Source: Paraplanobispora siamensis
GTDB taxonomy: Bacteria; Actinomycetota; Actinomycetes; Streptosporangiales; Streptosporangiaceae
Length of the DNA: 36,597 bases
Assembly (NCBI RefSeq): GCF_016863175.1
Contig: NZ_BOOJ01000084.1
Location: 1 to 36,597 of the forward strand
Direction: 5' to 3'
Shown here in pieces: positions 14,537 through 21,762 of this stretch (the first letter of the stretch is position 1; every line of letters begins with the position of its first letter). The position numbers were made by a program, and so were the translations under genes. Below the pieces are notes generated by a model, which had not been told where the DNA came from, did not search any database, and saw nothing but the letters and a program-made list of their open reading frames with translations.

Positions 14537-16516
14537 ATGAGAGCTATGCCCCCTGTCATCATCGGAGACGACGGCCCGCTCCGCGGGCAGCGCTTCATGC
14601 TCGGCGACACGCCCATCACCTTCGGCCGCAGGCCCGACTCCAGCGTGGTGATCGCCAGCAGGCGCGCTTCACGCTGCCACGCGCAAGTGCGGCACGAGGG
14701 CGGGCGCTACGTCCTGCACGACCTGGGCAGCCGGAACGGAACCCTGGTCAACGGGGTGCGCGTGACATCGCACGTGCTGCGGCCGGACGACCTGATCATG
14801 ATCGGTGAAGAGCGCTTCCGCTTCCTGGCCGCCGACGAGAGCGCCGATGATGGGGCTGACGAGGCCGCTGATGAGGCCGCCACGCTCCTCGACTCATCGG
14901 TTCCGGTCCTGAGGGTGTCGGTCTCGGGCGGCGGTCCCGTCGGGCTGGGCTTCGCGCTCCTGCTGGAGGACCTCATGGGCCCGCAGGTCGCCGTCACCGT
15001 CTACGACGGGCGCTGGACGGAGAGGGACTCGCGGATCGTGTGGAAGGGGCAGGCCGAGGGCAACGTCCGCCGCCAGCAGGTCGTCACGGTCCAGAGCCGC
15101 CAGTACCTGAATCTCCCCGCATCGGTGCAGGAGCGGCTGTTCACCCCCGGGGCCTACTCCGAGATGTGGCCCGCCGGTCCGGACTCCATCCGCGGCCAGG
15201 CGCCGCGTAACCTCCGCATCGCCGCCATCGAGGACAGGCTGCTGGAGCTGGCCAACGACAAGCCCGGTCGCATCCGGCTCGTCCCGGCCCGCTTCTCGCC
15301 CGAGGAGCACGGCGAAAGCGCCAAACAGGAGCACGTGCTGGCCATCTGCGAGGGCGGGCGCTCGCGCACGCGGGAGCACTTCGCCGGCAAGTTCGGCACC
15401 GCGGACAGCTCCATCTACTCCCTGGACGGCCGGCACCTGCAGGACGTCGTGCTGGGATTGCGGGTGAGGTCCGGCCTGCCCGACGCCATGAGCGTCCTGC
15501 TGACCGTGGCCCAGAACCGCTTCCTGCTCAACGCCCTGGACGGCGAGGGCTTCCTCAACATGCGTCTCACCGACGAGGAGGCCATGGAGGTCATCGGGAT
15601 CGATCCCGTCCGTCACGTCTTCGAGCAGTGCGTCGCCGCCAGCCCCTGCATGATGGGACGCAACGACCACGGCGAGTTCCACTGCTCCACCCACGGCACG
15701 CTGTTCCTGCCCGCTTTGCTCAAGGGCTCGGCCCTGTGGCGGCGGATCAGGGACGGGCTGGTCATGTTCGGCGTGCAAGAAAGCGACCTGAGCGCCGTCA
15801 CCGCTTTCCGGCTCGACATGGTGCAACGGCCGCGGTTCACCGCGCGCCTGCACGCGCCGACGGCGGCCACGCCGGGCACCTACGGCTTCCTGCTCGGCGA
15901 TGCGGCCAACGCCATCCATTTCTGGCCGGGTCGTGGTCTCAACAGCGGGTTGGCCTCGGCCATCTCGCTGGCCCGCTCGCTCAGCCAGGCGTGGCGCGGG
16001 CGGGCCTTGCGCGATGCGGACTTCATCCGGCACGAGGCGGCCATGGCGATGCTGCAGTACCGGCACAAGAGCCGCGCCTGGCAGGCGATGGTCACCACCG
16101 ATGAGCACGGCGTCACCCGGGCCGTCAAGGACAACATCGCCACGGCCCTGGCGGGCGAGGGCGAGGATGCGCAGGCGACGCCGGAGGCCGACGTCGAGGT
16201 GCTCATGGAGCGGCTGCGGCGCATCCGTACCCGCCTGGCGCAGCGCGTCACCGGCCTGCCCGACGACGCCGCCCTACGCGCCCACCTCGGCAAGCTGTCC
16301 GGTGAGACCCTGCGCACCCTGGTCGTCAGCGGCGCGTGGGACACCCTGGTCATGGGCGGCGAAGAGGTCGACATCGACATCTTCTACCGCCAGGAGCCCG
16401 CGGGCGCCGACCGCAGGGAACCGCCGTGGGCGCCGCAGCTGGCCCGCGAGCGTGATGAGCACACCAAGGTGATGGCCAGGGCAACGGTCAGACCGCTCGT
16501 ACGAGCTCAGCGCTAG
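14537..16516 (+). CDS. FHA domain-FAD monooxygenase-like fusion protein
   Basis: The 659-residue protein joins two modules. Residues 10-97 form a forkhead-associated domain: FGRRPDSSVVI, SRRASRCHAQV and LHDLGSRNGTLVNG carry the conserved Arg, Ser, His and Asn that bind phosphothreonine. An acidic linker (residues 98-118) leads to a Rossmann motif, VSVSGGGPVGLGFAL, at 127-141. A second FAD motif, FLLGDAANAIHFWPGRGLNS, lies near residue 450, as in aromatic hydroxylase/MICAL-type flavoproteins. The C-terminal 150 residues include a charged helical region. The fusion suggests a redox enzyme recruited to a protein phosphorylated by a Ser/Thr kinase. The substrate is unknown. The alternative start ATG 14546 (MPPVIIGDD) has GAGAG upstream. 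Confidence 0.75.
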   Translation: MRAMPPVIIGDDGPLRGQRFMLGDTPITFGRRPDSSVVIASRRASRCHAQVRHEGGRYVLHDLGSRNGTLVNGVRVTSHVLRPDDLIMIGEERFRFLAADESADDGADEAADEAATLLDSSVPVLRVSVSGGGPVGLGFALLLEDLMGPQVAVTVYDGRWTERDSRIVWKGQAEGNVRRQQVVTVQSRQYLNLPASVQERLFTPGAYSEMWPAGPDSIRGQAPRNLRIAAIEDRLLELANDKPGRIRLVPARFSPEEHGESAKQEHVLAICEGGRSRTREHFAGKFGTADSSIYSLDGRHLQDVVLGLRVRSGLPDAMSVLLTVAQNRFLLNALDGEGFLNMRLTDEEAMEVIGIDPVRHVFEQCVAASPCMMGRNDHGEFHCSTHGTLFLPALLKGSALWRRIRDGLVMFGVQESDLSAVTAFRLDMVQRPRFTARLHAPTAATPGTYGFLLGDAANAIHFWPGRGLNSGLASAISLARSLSQAWRGRALRDADFIRHEAAMAMLQYRHKSRAWQAMVTTDEHGVTRAVKDNIATALAGEGEDAQATPEADVEVLMERLRRIRTRLAQRVTGLPDDAALRAHLGKLSGETLRTLVVSGAWDTLVMGGEEVDIDIFYRQEPAGADRREPPWAPQLARERDEHTKVMARATVRPLVRAQR

Positions 16517-16661
16517 TGTCCTGAGCCGGAAGTTCACCGGGTGTCCTGGTGCTGGGGCCTTCGGCGCCGGACCTGCACCCGGCTGCGCCGCGGCGGCGGC
16601 GAAGCGCTTGATCACGACGAACGGCCCGTATGTCTGCGCCACAGGGACCGACTGGGTCAAA

Positions 16662-17432
16662 ATGGCCCTCATGTCTACCATCCCCGAAGATCCCGTCGAG
16701 GCCGCCGATCCCTCCGCGTTCAACGACTATGACCGTCTGGCCGAGGGGTACACGGCCGAGAACGACACCAGCCTGCTGAACGCGTACTACGAACGGCCGG
16801 CGATGCTGGAGCTCGCCGGTGAGGTGACCGGCCGGCGCATCCTCGACGCCGGCTGCGGCTCGGGTCCCCTGTTCGCCGAGCTGCGTGATCGAGGCGCGAT
16901 CGTGACCGGCATCGACGCCAGTGCCGGGATGCTGGAGCTGGCCCGGCGACGCCTGGGCGCCGGGGCGGATCTGCGGGTGGCCGATCTGGCCGATCCGCTG
17001 CCCTTTCCCGATGATGCCTTCGACGACGTCATCGCGTCCCTGGTGCTGCACTATCTGCGGGACTGGGGGCCGACGCTGGCCGAGATGCGACGCGTGCTCA
17101 GGCCTGGCGGCCGGCTGCTGGTCTCGGTCGAGCATCCTTTCGCCATCACCCTCATGCATCACATGGCCGGGGAAAAGCCCAGCTATTTCGGGATCCGTAA
17201 CCGGGTCGAGGAATGGACCATGGGCGGGCGGAGCGCCCGGATGAGCTTCTGGGACCGGCCGCTGCACGCGATGACCGAGGCCTTCACCGCGGCCGGCTTT
17301 CGCATCAGCGTCATCAGCGAACCGCCGTTCGCGCCGGAAGCCCGCGAGCTGTTCCCCGAGGAGCTGCGCGAGATCGAGCCCACCCGCACACGATTCCTGA
17401 GCTTCCTGTTCTTCGTTCTCGACGCCGGCTGA
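16662..17432 (+). CDS. Class I SAM-dependent methyltransferase
   Basis: The protein of about 256 residues has motif I ILDAGCGSGPL, the acidic residue ending strand 2 in VTGIDASAGMLELA, the post-II block ADLADPLPFPDDAFDDVI, and VLRPGGRLLVSVEHP. These place it in the UbiE/methyltransferase-11 group. A long C-terminal part (FWDRPLHAMTEAFTAAGF) probably shapes the acceptor site. The acceptor is unknown. Starts at ATG 16662 and ATG 16671 (MSTIPEDP) are equally possible. Neither has a ribosome-binding site, which suggests leaderless translation. The open frame reaches back to 16608. Confidence 0.85.
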   Translation: MALMSTIPEDPVEAADPSAFNDYDRLAEGYTAENDTSLLNAYYERPAMLELAGEVTGRRILDAGCGSGPLFAELRDRGAIVTGIDASAGMLELARRRLGAGADLRVADLADPLPFPDDAFDDVIASLVLHYLRDWGPTLAEMRRVLRPGGRLLVSVEHPFAITLMHHMAGEKPSYFGIRNRVEEWTMGGRSARMSFWDRPLHAMTEAFTAAGFRISVISEPPFAPEARELFPEELREIEPTRTRFLSFLFFVLDAG

Positions 17433-17652
17433 CGGCGCCTGGTAACGGTCAGTCGTGGCGGTCGAGCGCTTCAGCGGCAGCCGGGGTCGGGCGGATGTGC
17501 GGCTCGAGCATCGTTCGCCGTCCCCGCTCAGGGGCACCCGAGGGAAAAGTTAGGGGTAGTGCTAGGGGCTTTCCCCCATGGCTTCCGGCTTCGTCGAGCG
17601 CACTCTGAAAGGGACAAGCACTCGGCTCGGTCCCGGGAAGGTGTGTGAGGAG

Positions 17653-17940
17653 ATGCCCGACGATCAGGTATACGGCGATGCCAGGGCGAATGCCACGGTA
17701 CTGGCGGAGGTGCTGTTCTGCAGCCCCCTTCAGCCGTCGGACCGGCCAACTGTCCACGAGGTACGCCAGGCCGTCGAAGCCGTCTGGGACGCCTATGACG
17801 CCCCGGAGCAAATGTGCGTGGCCCAGCTGGCAGCCGACTACGGGCGGCACCCGGAACTGGCCTGTGCCAGGATGCGCTGGTGCAGGGGGACCGTGGCCTG
17901 GGCCTATGACGTGCCCCTGGCAGCGGCAGAAGCCGCCTGA
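17653..17940 (+). CDS. Small conserved-looking protein of unknown function
   Basis: The 95-residue product starts MPDDQVYGDARANATVLAEV and contains SDRPTVHEVRQAVEAVWDAY, CVAQLAADYG and ACARMRWCRGTVAWAYDVPL. It looks helical and acidic at the N-terminus, with cysteines at three places. A purine-rich GGAAGG lies 11 bases upstream. The open frame extends back to ATG 17578, behind an unusual G-rich leader with repeated TAGGGG. I do not recognise a family. It resembles small actinomycete-specific proteins. Confidence 0.6.
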   Translation: MPDDQVYGDARANATVLAEVLFCSPLQPSDRPTVHEVRQAVEAVWDAYDAPEQMCVAQLAADYGRHPELACARMRWCRGTVAWAYDVPLAAAEAA

Positions 17941-17983
17941 GAGCGGCGCTTGCCGGGGGAGGGCGGGCAGGTAGGTTCTGAAT

Positions 17984-18508
17984 ATGGAGATCGTCAATCT
18001 GGGTGAGGCGGATGGCCTGCCGCCGGTGGATTGGGCCGCCGTTGTCGCGAAGCTCGATGCGGGGTCGACACCGCGGCCGGACGCGGTGAACGCCCGCACG
18101 ACGTGGCTGTGCACCGTCAACGAGGACGGCAGCCCGCATGTGACCGCGGTCGGCGCTGTCTGGGTGGACGGCGCTTTCTGGTTCCAGACGGGCGCGGGTA
18201 CGCGCAAGGCGAGCAACGTCGCGCGCGATCCGCGGTGTTCGGTCGCGGTGTCGATCCGCGACGCGGACGTCGTGATCGAGGGTGCCGCGGTGCGGGTGAC
18301 CGAGCCGGGCGCAGTGGCGCGCATTGCCAGGGCGTGGGCGGACAACGGTTGGCCGGCGGAACCCGATGAGAGCGGTTCGGGCATCACCGCCCCGTTCAAC
18401 GCACCGTCGCAAGGACCGCCGCCGTGGAACGTGTACCGCATCGAGCCGCGCTCGGCGACAGTGGTCTCGTCGACGGAGCCGGGCGGCCTGACCCGCTTCC
18501 GCTTCTGA
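17984..18508 (+). CDS. Pyridoxamine 5'-phosphate oxidase-like (split-barrel) protein
   Basis: The 174-residue protein has the PNPOx-like split barrel: TTWLCTVNEDGSPHVTAVGA, then VWVDGAFWFQTGAGTRKASN and DPRCSVAVSIRDADVVIEG, with a C-terminal WNVYRIEPRSATVV. These proteins bind FMN, F420 or haem. In actinomycetes many are F420-dependent reductases. The substrate cannot be read from the sequence. The start ATG at 17984 has AGGTAGG upstream. It converges with the beta-propeller gene. Confidence 0.82.
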   Translation: MEIVNLGEADGLPPVDWAAVVAKLDAGSTPRPDAVNARTTWLCTVNEDGSPHVTAVGAVWVDGAFWFQTGAGTRKASNVARDPRCSVAVSIRDADVVIEGAAVRVTEPGAVARIARAWADNGWPAEPDESGSGITAPFNAPSQGPPPWNVYRIEPRSATVVSSTEPGGLTRFRF

Positions 18509-18602
18509 CCGGATCCGGCAGGCAAGCGACCTGCCCGGGCAGAGGACGTAGAGCAGCCGGGCACCGCACGACGCCTGCTCGCCGAGAGTCGCAGGACGGG
18601 CT

Positions 18603-19493
18603 TTACGGCACCGGCGGAAGGTCCATGGAGATGACATGGAACGGAGCGGCAGGTTCGGCCCGGGTGAGCTGGGAGTTGACCACGAGCAGCCGTTGCTGCG
18701 CGAGTGCGATCGTCGTCGGGGTGTCGAACCGGGGATCGTCCCACCTGCCCGCCGGAACGGCCTTTCGGGCGGCGGCGTCCAACTCCACGACGGCGAGGGA
18801 GAAGACGACCGTGCTGTCGCGGGTCTCGTTGACCACGCCGACAAGCAGGCGATCGTCAAGCAGTAGAAGCCCGTCCGCGCAAAAGCCGTAGCCGTCCGGT
18901 AACCGCACCTGCTCGACCGCGCCGGAGGCTATCTCCACCCGCCATAACGTCCCTGTTCCTTGCGCGGCGACCAGCAGCGCCGTTCCGTCGGCTGTGGCGG
19001 TGATCCCGTTGAGGAAGGCGTTCGCCCCGGCGCCGGCCAGATCGGCGAAGATCTCTGGTTCGCCGATGGCCTGTGGCGTGGCGCCCAAGGGGAGCCGCCA
19101 GAGCACGGGGCGGGCCGAGTCGGTGACGAAGGCGGCCTCGCCCACGGTCCACACGTCGTTGAGGAGGGTGTTCGTCGCCGGGACGGTGCGCCGGGCGAGC
19201 AGGGCGGAGTCGGCCATGTCGTAGACGAACAGGTGACCCGTCTCACCGCCACACGCGATCAGCTGTTGATTCCGGTGCACGGCCATGCCCAGAACGCAGG
19301 TGCGGGCGTCTTTTCCGGGAGGCTGCCACACCTGGGCCAGTTCGTCGTCGAGAGAGCCGCGGAAGATCGTGCCGTCGGTGATGCTCCCGGCGTAGAAACC
19401 ATGATCGGAGCTGTATGCGATGCCTTCCGGCATGACTTTCTCACCGGGCAGTGTGTACGCGGGGATGATCGCCACACAGGCCATCCTAGGCAC
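18603..19493 (-). CDS. SMP-30/NHL-like beta-propeller protein
   Basis: The protein of about 296 residues shows the repeating strand pattern of a six-bladed propeller: PEGIAYSSDHGFYAGSITDG, LGMAVHRNQQLIACGGETGH, LNDVWTVGEAAFVTDSARPV, FLNGITATADGTALLVAAQG and a final LVVNSQL. LNDV and LNGIT sit where SMP-30 proteins have metal-binding Asn/Asp residues, so a gluconolactonase-like metal site is possible. There is no signal peptide. The start is uncertain: GTG 19493, ATG 19484 (MACVAII) or GTG 19475. A lactonase or sugar-binding role is only a guess. Confidence 0.7.
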   Translation of the reverse strand: MPRMACVAIIPAYTLPGEKVMPEGIAYSSDHGFYAGSITDGTIFRGSLDDELAQVWQPPGKDARTCVLGMAVHRNQQLIACGGETGHLFVYDMADSALLARRTVPATNTLLNDVWTVGEAAFVTDSARPVLWRLPLGATPQAIGEPEIFADLAGAGANAFLNGITATADGTALLVAAQGTGTLWRVEIASGAVEQVRLPDGYGFCADGLLLLDDRLLVGVVNETRDSTVVFSLAVVELDAAARKAVPAGRWDDPRFDTPTTIALAQQRLLVVNSQLTRAEPAAPFHVISMDLPPVP

Positions 19494-19553
19494 GCCCGGG
19501 CAGTTTCGTTTGGATCAGCCGGTCATCTGAACCGCGGTCACGGACGGGCCGTC

Positions 19554-19589
19554 GTGTCGCGGGCCGCGGAAGTGCGCGGCCCGCGACAC
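19554..19589. terminator. Strong 15-bp hairpin
   Basis: GTGTCGCGGGCCGCG and CGCGGCCCGCGACAC form a perfect 15-bp stem with a 6-base loop. It lies 11 bases after the stop codon of the minus-strand secreted-protein gene. Confidence 0.8.
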
Positions 19590-19599
19590 CGCGAGCAGA

Positions 19600-20064
19600 T
19601 CAGAAACAGGTCACGATGCCGCCGACAGCGGCATTGGCCCGCTCATGCAGGAACACCGTTCCGGCGGGGTCGGCCAGAAGGCCTCCCCACAGCACGCACC
19701 TGCCTCTCGCCGGAGCTCTGACCGGGCCCGCGTAGACCAGGCGAGGTCCGTCGCTGGCCACGGATTGCGCGCCCTCCGGGGACAGGTACACCCCGGCCCT
19801 GGTGACCGCCCCGAGGTAGGCCGACTTGACGGTCACCCCGCACGCCTGGCCGGTTACCTCGTCGAACAGCAGATGGACCTTACCGATCACCTGACCGGTG
19901 TCGGTGCGTCGGATCGGGTCGCTGTCGACCACGCGGAAGCCGGGCCCGCACAGCACCCCCGGCGTCTGCGGGCCGGCCGCCGCCCCGGCGGACTGCGCCG
20001 TCGCAGCAAGCCCCACTGTCCCGAGCAGCGCACCGACGACGAGACGAAAACACAGATGTTTCAC
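19600..20064 (-). CDS. Secreted cysteine-containing protein of unknown function
   Basis: The 154-residue protein starts at GTG 20064 with AGGAGG six bases upstream. The signal peptide (KHLCFRLVVGALLGTVGLAA, cut near SAGAAA) is clear. The mature part contains four cysteines (VLCGPG, QACGVT, GRCVLW and the last but one residue, in VTCF) that could make two disulfides. Motifs such as VTRAGVYLSPEGAQSVASDG do not point to a known family. Confidence 0.75.
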   Translation of the reverse strand: MKHLCFRLVVGALLGTVGLAATAQSAGAAAGPQTPGVLCGPGFRVVDSDPIRRTDTGQVIGKVHLLFDEVTGQACGVTVKSAYLGAVTRAGVYLSPEGAQSVASDGPRLVYAGPVRAPARGRCVLWGGLLADPAGTVFLHERANAAVGGIVTCF

Positions 20065-20315
20065 TGAATACCTCCTGTTTTCGATTCATGTCGCGATCTT
20101 CACCTTGCTCGGCTGATCGGCCTGCCGTAACGGGGTTCCCCTCCACGAGCGGGTGCCCGGAGATGGTGACCGCAGCCACGGTCTGCGGCCGCACCAGCGC
20201 ACTCTCCGGTCCTTGCCCGGCTTCTGTGACCAGCCTCACATGCCCGGTGGGCTGTGCCGCGTTGCCGGATGTCCGTTGACAAGCGTTCTGCTTCTCCGGG
20301 GAGGGTCGTATCGGG
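20065..20315. other. Gene-free stretch
   Basis: This 251-base interval separates two minus-strand genes. It must contain the promoter of the secreted-protein gene, but I see no clear -35/-10 pair, hairpin or coding frame. Confidence 0.4.
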
Positions 20316-20840
20316 TCACCACCGCCGCATCCGGGTCCGGTGGGCGGACACGTGGACCCGCGTGGCGCACCGGCGGGAGCAGTATTCGCGGCGGCCGTTG
20401 CGCGACACGTCGACGAAGACGGTACGGCACCCCGGTGCCGCGCACCGGCCGAGACGGCACGGATCGGTCTCGGTGAGCACCAGGGCGAGCCCGGCCGCCG
20501 TGACGGCCCGTACCCGCGTGACGACGTCGGCGTTCTCATCGGCGTAGTGCAGGTGCGGTGGCTGGCCGTCATGCGTGGACACATAGGGACGGGCTGCCGC
20601 ATCGGCCAGCAACCGGTTGACGACGGCCACCCGCTCCGGCCCGGTGGCTGCGGCGAAGGCCTCCCAAAGGCGAATGCGCCAGGCCAGCAGGAGCTCCAGT
20701 TGCCGGTCGGTCAGCTGGGCGCGCGCCACCCGATGCTCGGCCAGCAAGGCCTCCACGGTGAGCGTGTCGCATCGATCGCCGAGGTTCGACAGGGCCGCTG
20801 CCAGCAACGCCGCGTTGCCGCCGTAAGCGTTGAAATGCAC
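20316..20840 (-). CDS. CGNR zinc-finger-type regulator
   Basis: The 174-residue protein has an N-terminal ABATE-like helical domain beginning HFNAYGGNAALLAAAL, with ARPYVSTHDGQPPHLHYADE in its middle. The C-terminal zinc finger is LGRCAAPGCRTVFVDVSRNG followed by REYCSRRCATRVHVSAHR. The usual CGNR tetrapeptide is CATR here, with both cysteine pairs kept. Such proteins are putative stress-linked transcription regulators. The start is GTG 20840, 33 bases from the divergent LysE-type gene, with a dyad between them. Regulation of the exporter is the simplest inference. Confidence 0.78.
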   Translation of the reverse strand: MHFNAYGGNAALLAAALSNLGDRCDTLTVEALLAEHRVARAQLTDRQLELLLAWRIRLWEAFAAATGPERVAVVNRLLADAAARPYVSTHDGQPPHLHYADENADVVTRVRAVTAAGLALVLTETDPCRLGRCAAPGCRTVFVDVSRNGRREYCSRRCATRVHVSAHRTRMRRW

Positions 20841-20853
20841 TTACTCATTGCAT
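20835..20853. promoter_or_regulatory. Dyad between regulator and exporter genes
   Basis: ATGCA at 20835 and TGCAT at 20849 form an inverted repeat, and another ATGCAT is at 20874-20879. They lie across the start region of the CGNR-type gene and just before the LysE-type frame, a good place for an autoregulatory operator. Confidence 0.35.
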
Positions 20854-20873
20854 CACGGTCATGGGGTGACGAT

Positions 20874-21596
20874 ATGCATCTTTCTCTCCCACCCCCGGCA
20901 CTCGACGTCCCCTCCGGAGAGGACGCTCACGGGCGTGGCCGGTGGCAGTGGGCCGACGTGGTAGCCCTCAGCTGGGCCGAGCTGGGCAGCTTCGTCGCGC
21001 TGTGCCTGATCCTCGCGGCAACCCCCGGCGCCAATCTCACGGTCGTACTGCACTGCGCACGGCAGGGCGGCCAGCGCGCCGCGGTCGCCGCCACGATCGG
21101 CCTGACGCTCGGCAAGATTTTCTGGGCTGCGGCCTCGGTACTCGGGCTCGCCGCGTTGCTGGCGTCCTCGCGCGTGGCCTACGACGTGCTGCGCCTGGCG
21201 GGCGCGGCGTACCTGATCTGGCTGGGCGTGCAGTCCCTGCGCTCGGCCCGGTACCGGGCAGCCGGCCGGCGGCCCGAAGGGTTGGCGCCCGGGCTCTCCA
21301 CGTTCGGCGGGTTCCGTCGCGGTCTGGTCGGCGACCTGCTCAACCCGAAAGTGGGCATCTTCTACACCACCGTGTTCCCGCAGTTCATCGGGCCGGACGA
21401 CGCGGTCGTCCCGGCTGCTGCCGTACTGCTCCTCGCGCACGCCGCGGTACTGCTGACCTGGTATCCCGGGATGAGCTTGCTGTTCACCCGAGTCGGTCGC
21501 CGAGTCCGGCGGCCTACGCTCCCGGCGGTGCTGGACAGGGTCATGGGCTGCGCGCTCGTCGTGCTCGGCGTCCGGCTGGCCATCGCTCCACTCTGA
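20874..21596 (+). CDS. LysE/RhtB-family translocator
   Basis: The protein (up to 240 residues) has the LysE exporter pattern: FVALCLILAATPGANLTVVL, GLTLGKIFWAAASVLGLAAL, YLIWLGVQSLRSARYR, GFRRGLVGDLLNPKVGIFYT and a terminal RVMGCALVVLGVRLAI, with six predicted helices. The conserved PGAN near the N-terminus and NPK in the middle are family marks. It probably exports an amino acid or derivative. Starts at ATG 20874 and GTG 20958 (next to the first helix) are both possible. The later start gives the more usual length. It diverges from the CGNR-type regulator. Confidence 0.85.
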   Translation: MHLSLPPPALDVPSGEDAHGRGRWQWADVVALSWAELGSFVALCLILAATPGANLTVVLHCARQGGQRAAVAATIGLTLGKIFWAAASVLGLAALLASSRVAYDVLRLAGAAYLIWLGVQSLRSARYRAAGRRPEGLAPGLSTFGGFRRGLVGDLLNPKVGIFYTTVFPQFIGPDDAVVPAAAVLLLAHAAVLLTWYPGMSLLFTRVGRRVRRPTLPAVLDRVMGCALVVLGVRLAIAPL

Positions 21597-21762
21597 GAAC
21601 GCCGATCGCCGGCAACGCCCAGCTGTATGACCTGCGGCGTTGTTGACATGGTCGATCGGGGGCACGATTGCTCCAAGGGCCGATGAGGGCTGCCGGGGGG
21701 CTGGACCGGCCGGTCTCGGCCGTGGACACTCCAGCTCGGGGCCCTGCGGTGGGTGAGGCGTT

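Noticed and set aside
17449-18859. Two long minus-strand frames
   Set aside because: They overlap the PNPOx-like gene and the small 95-residue gene, which have recognisable motifs or better start signals on the plus strand.
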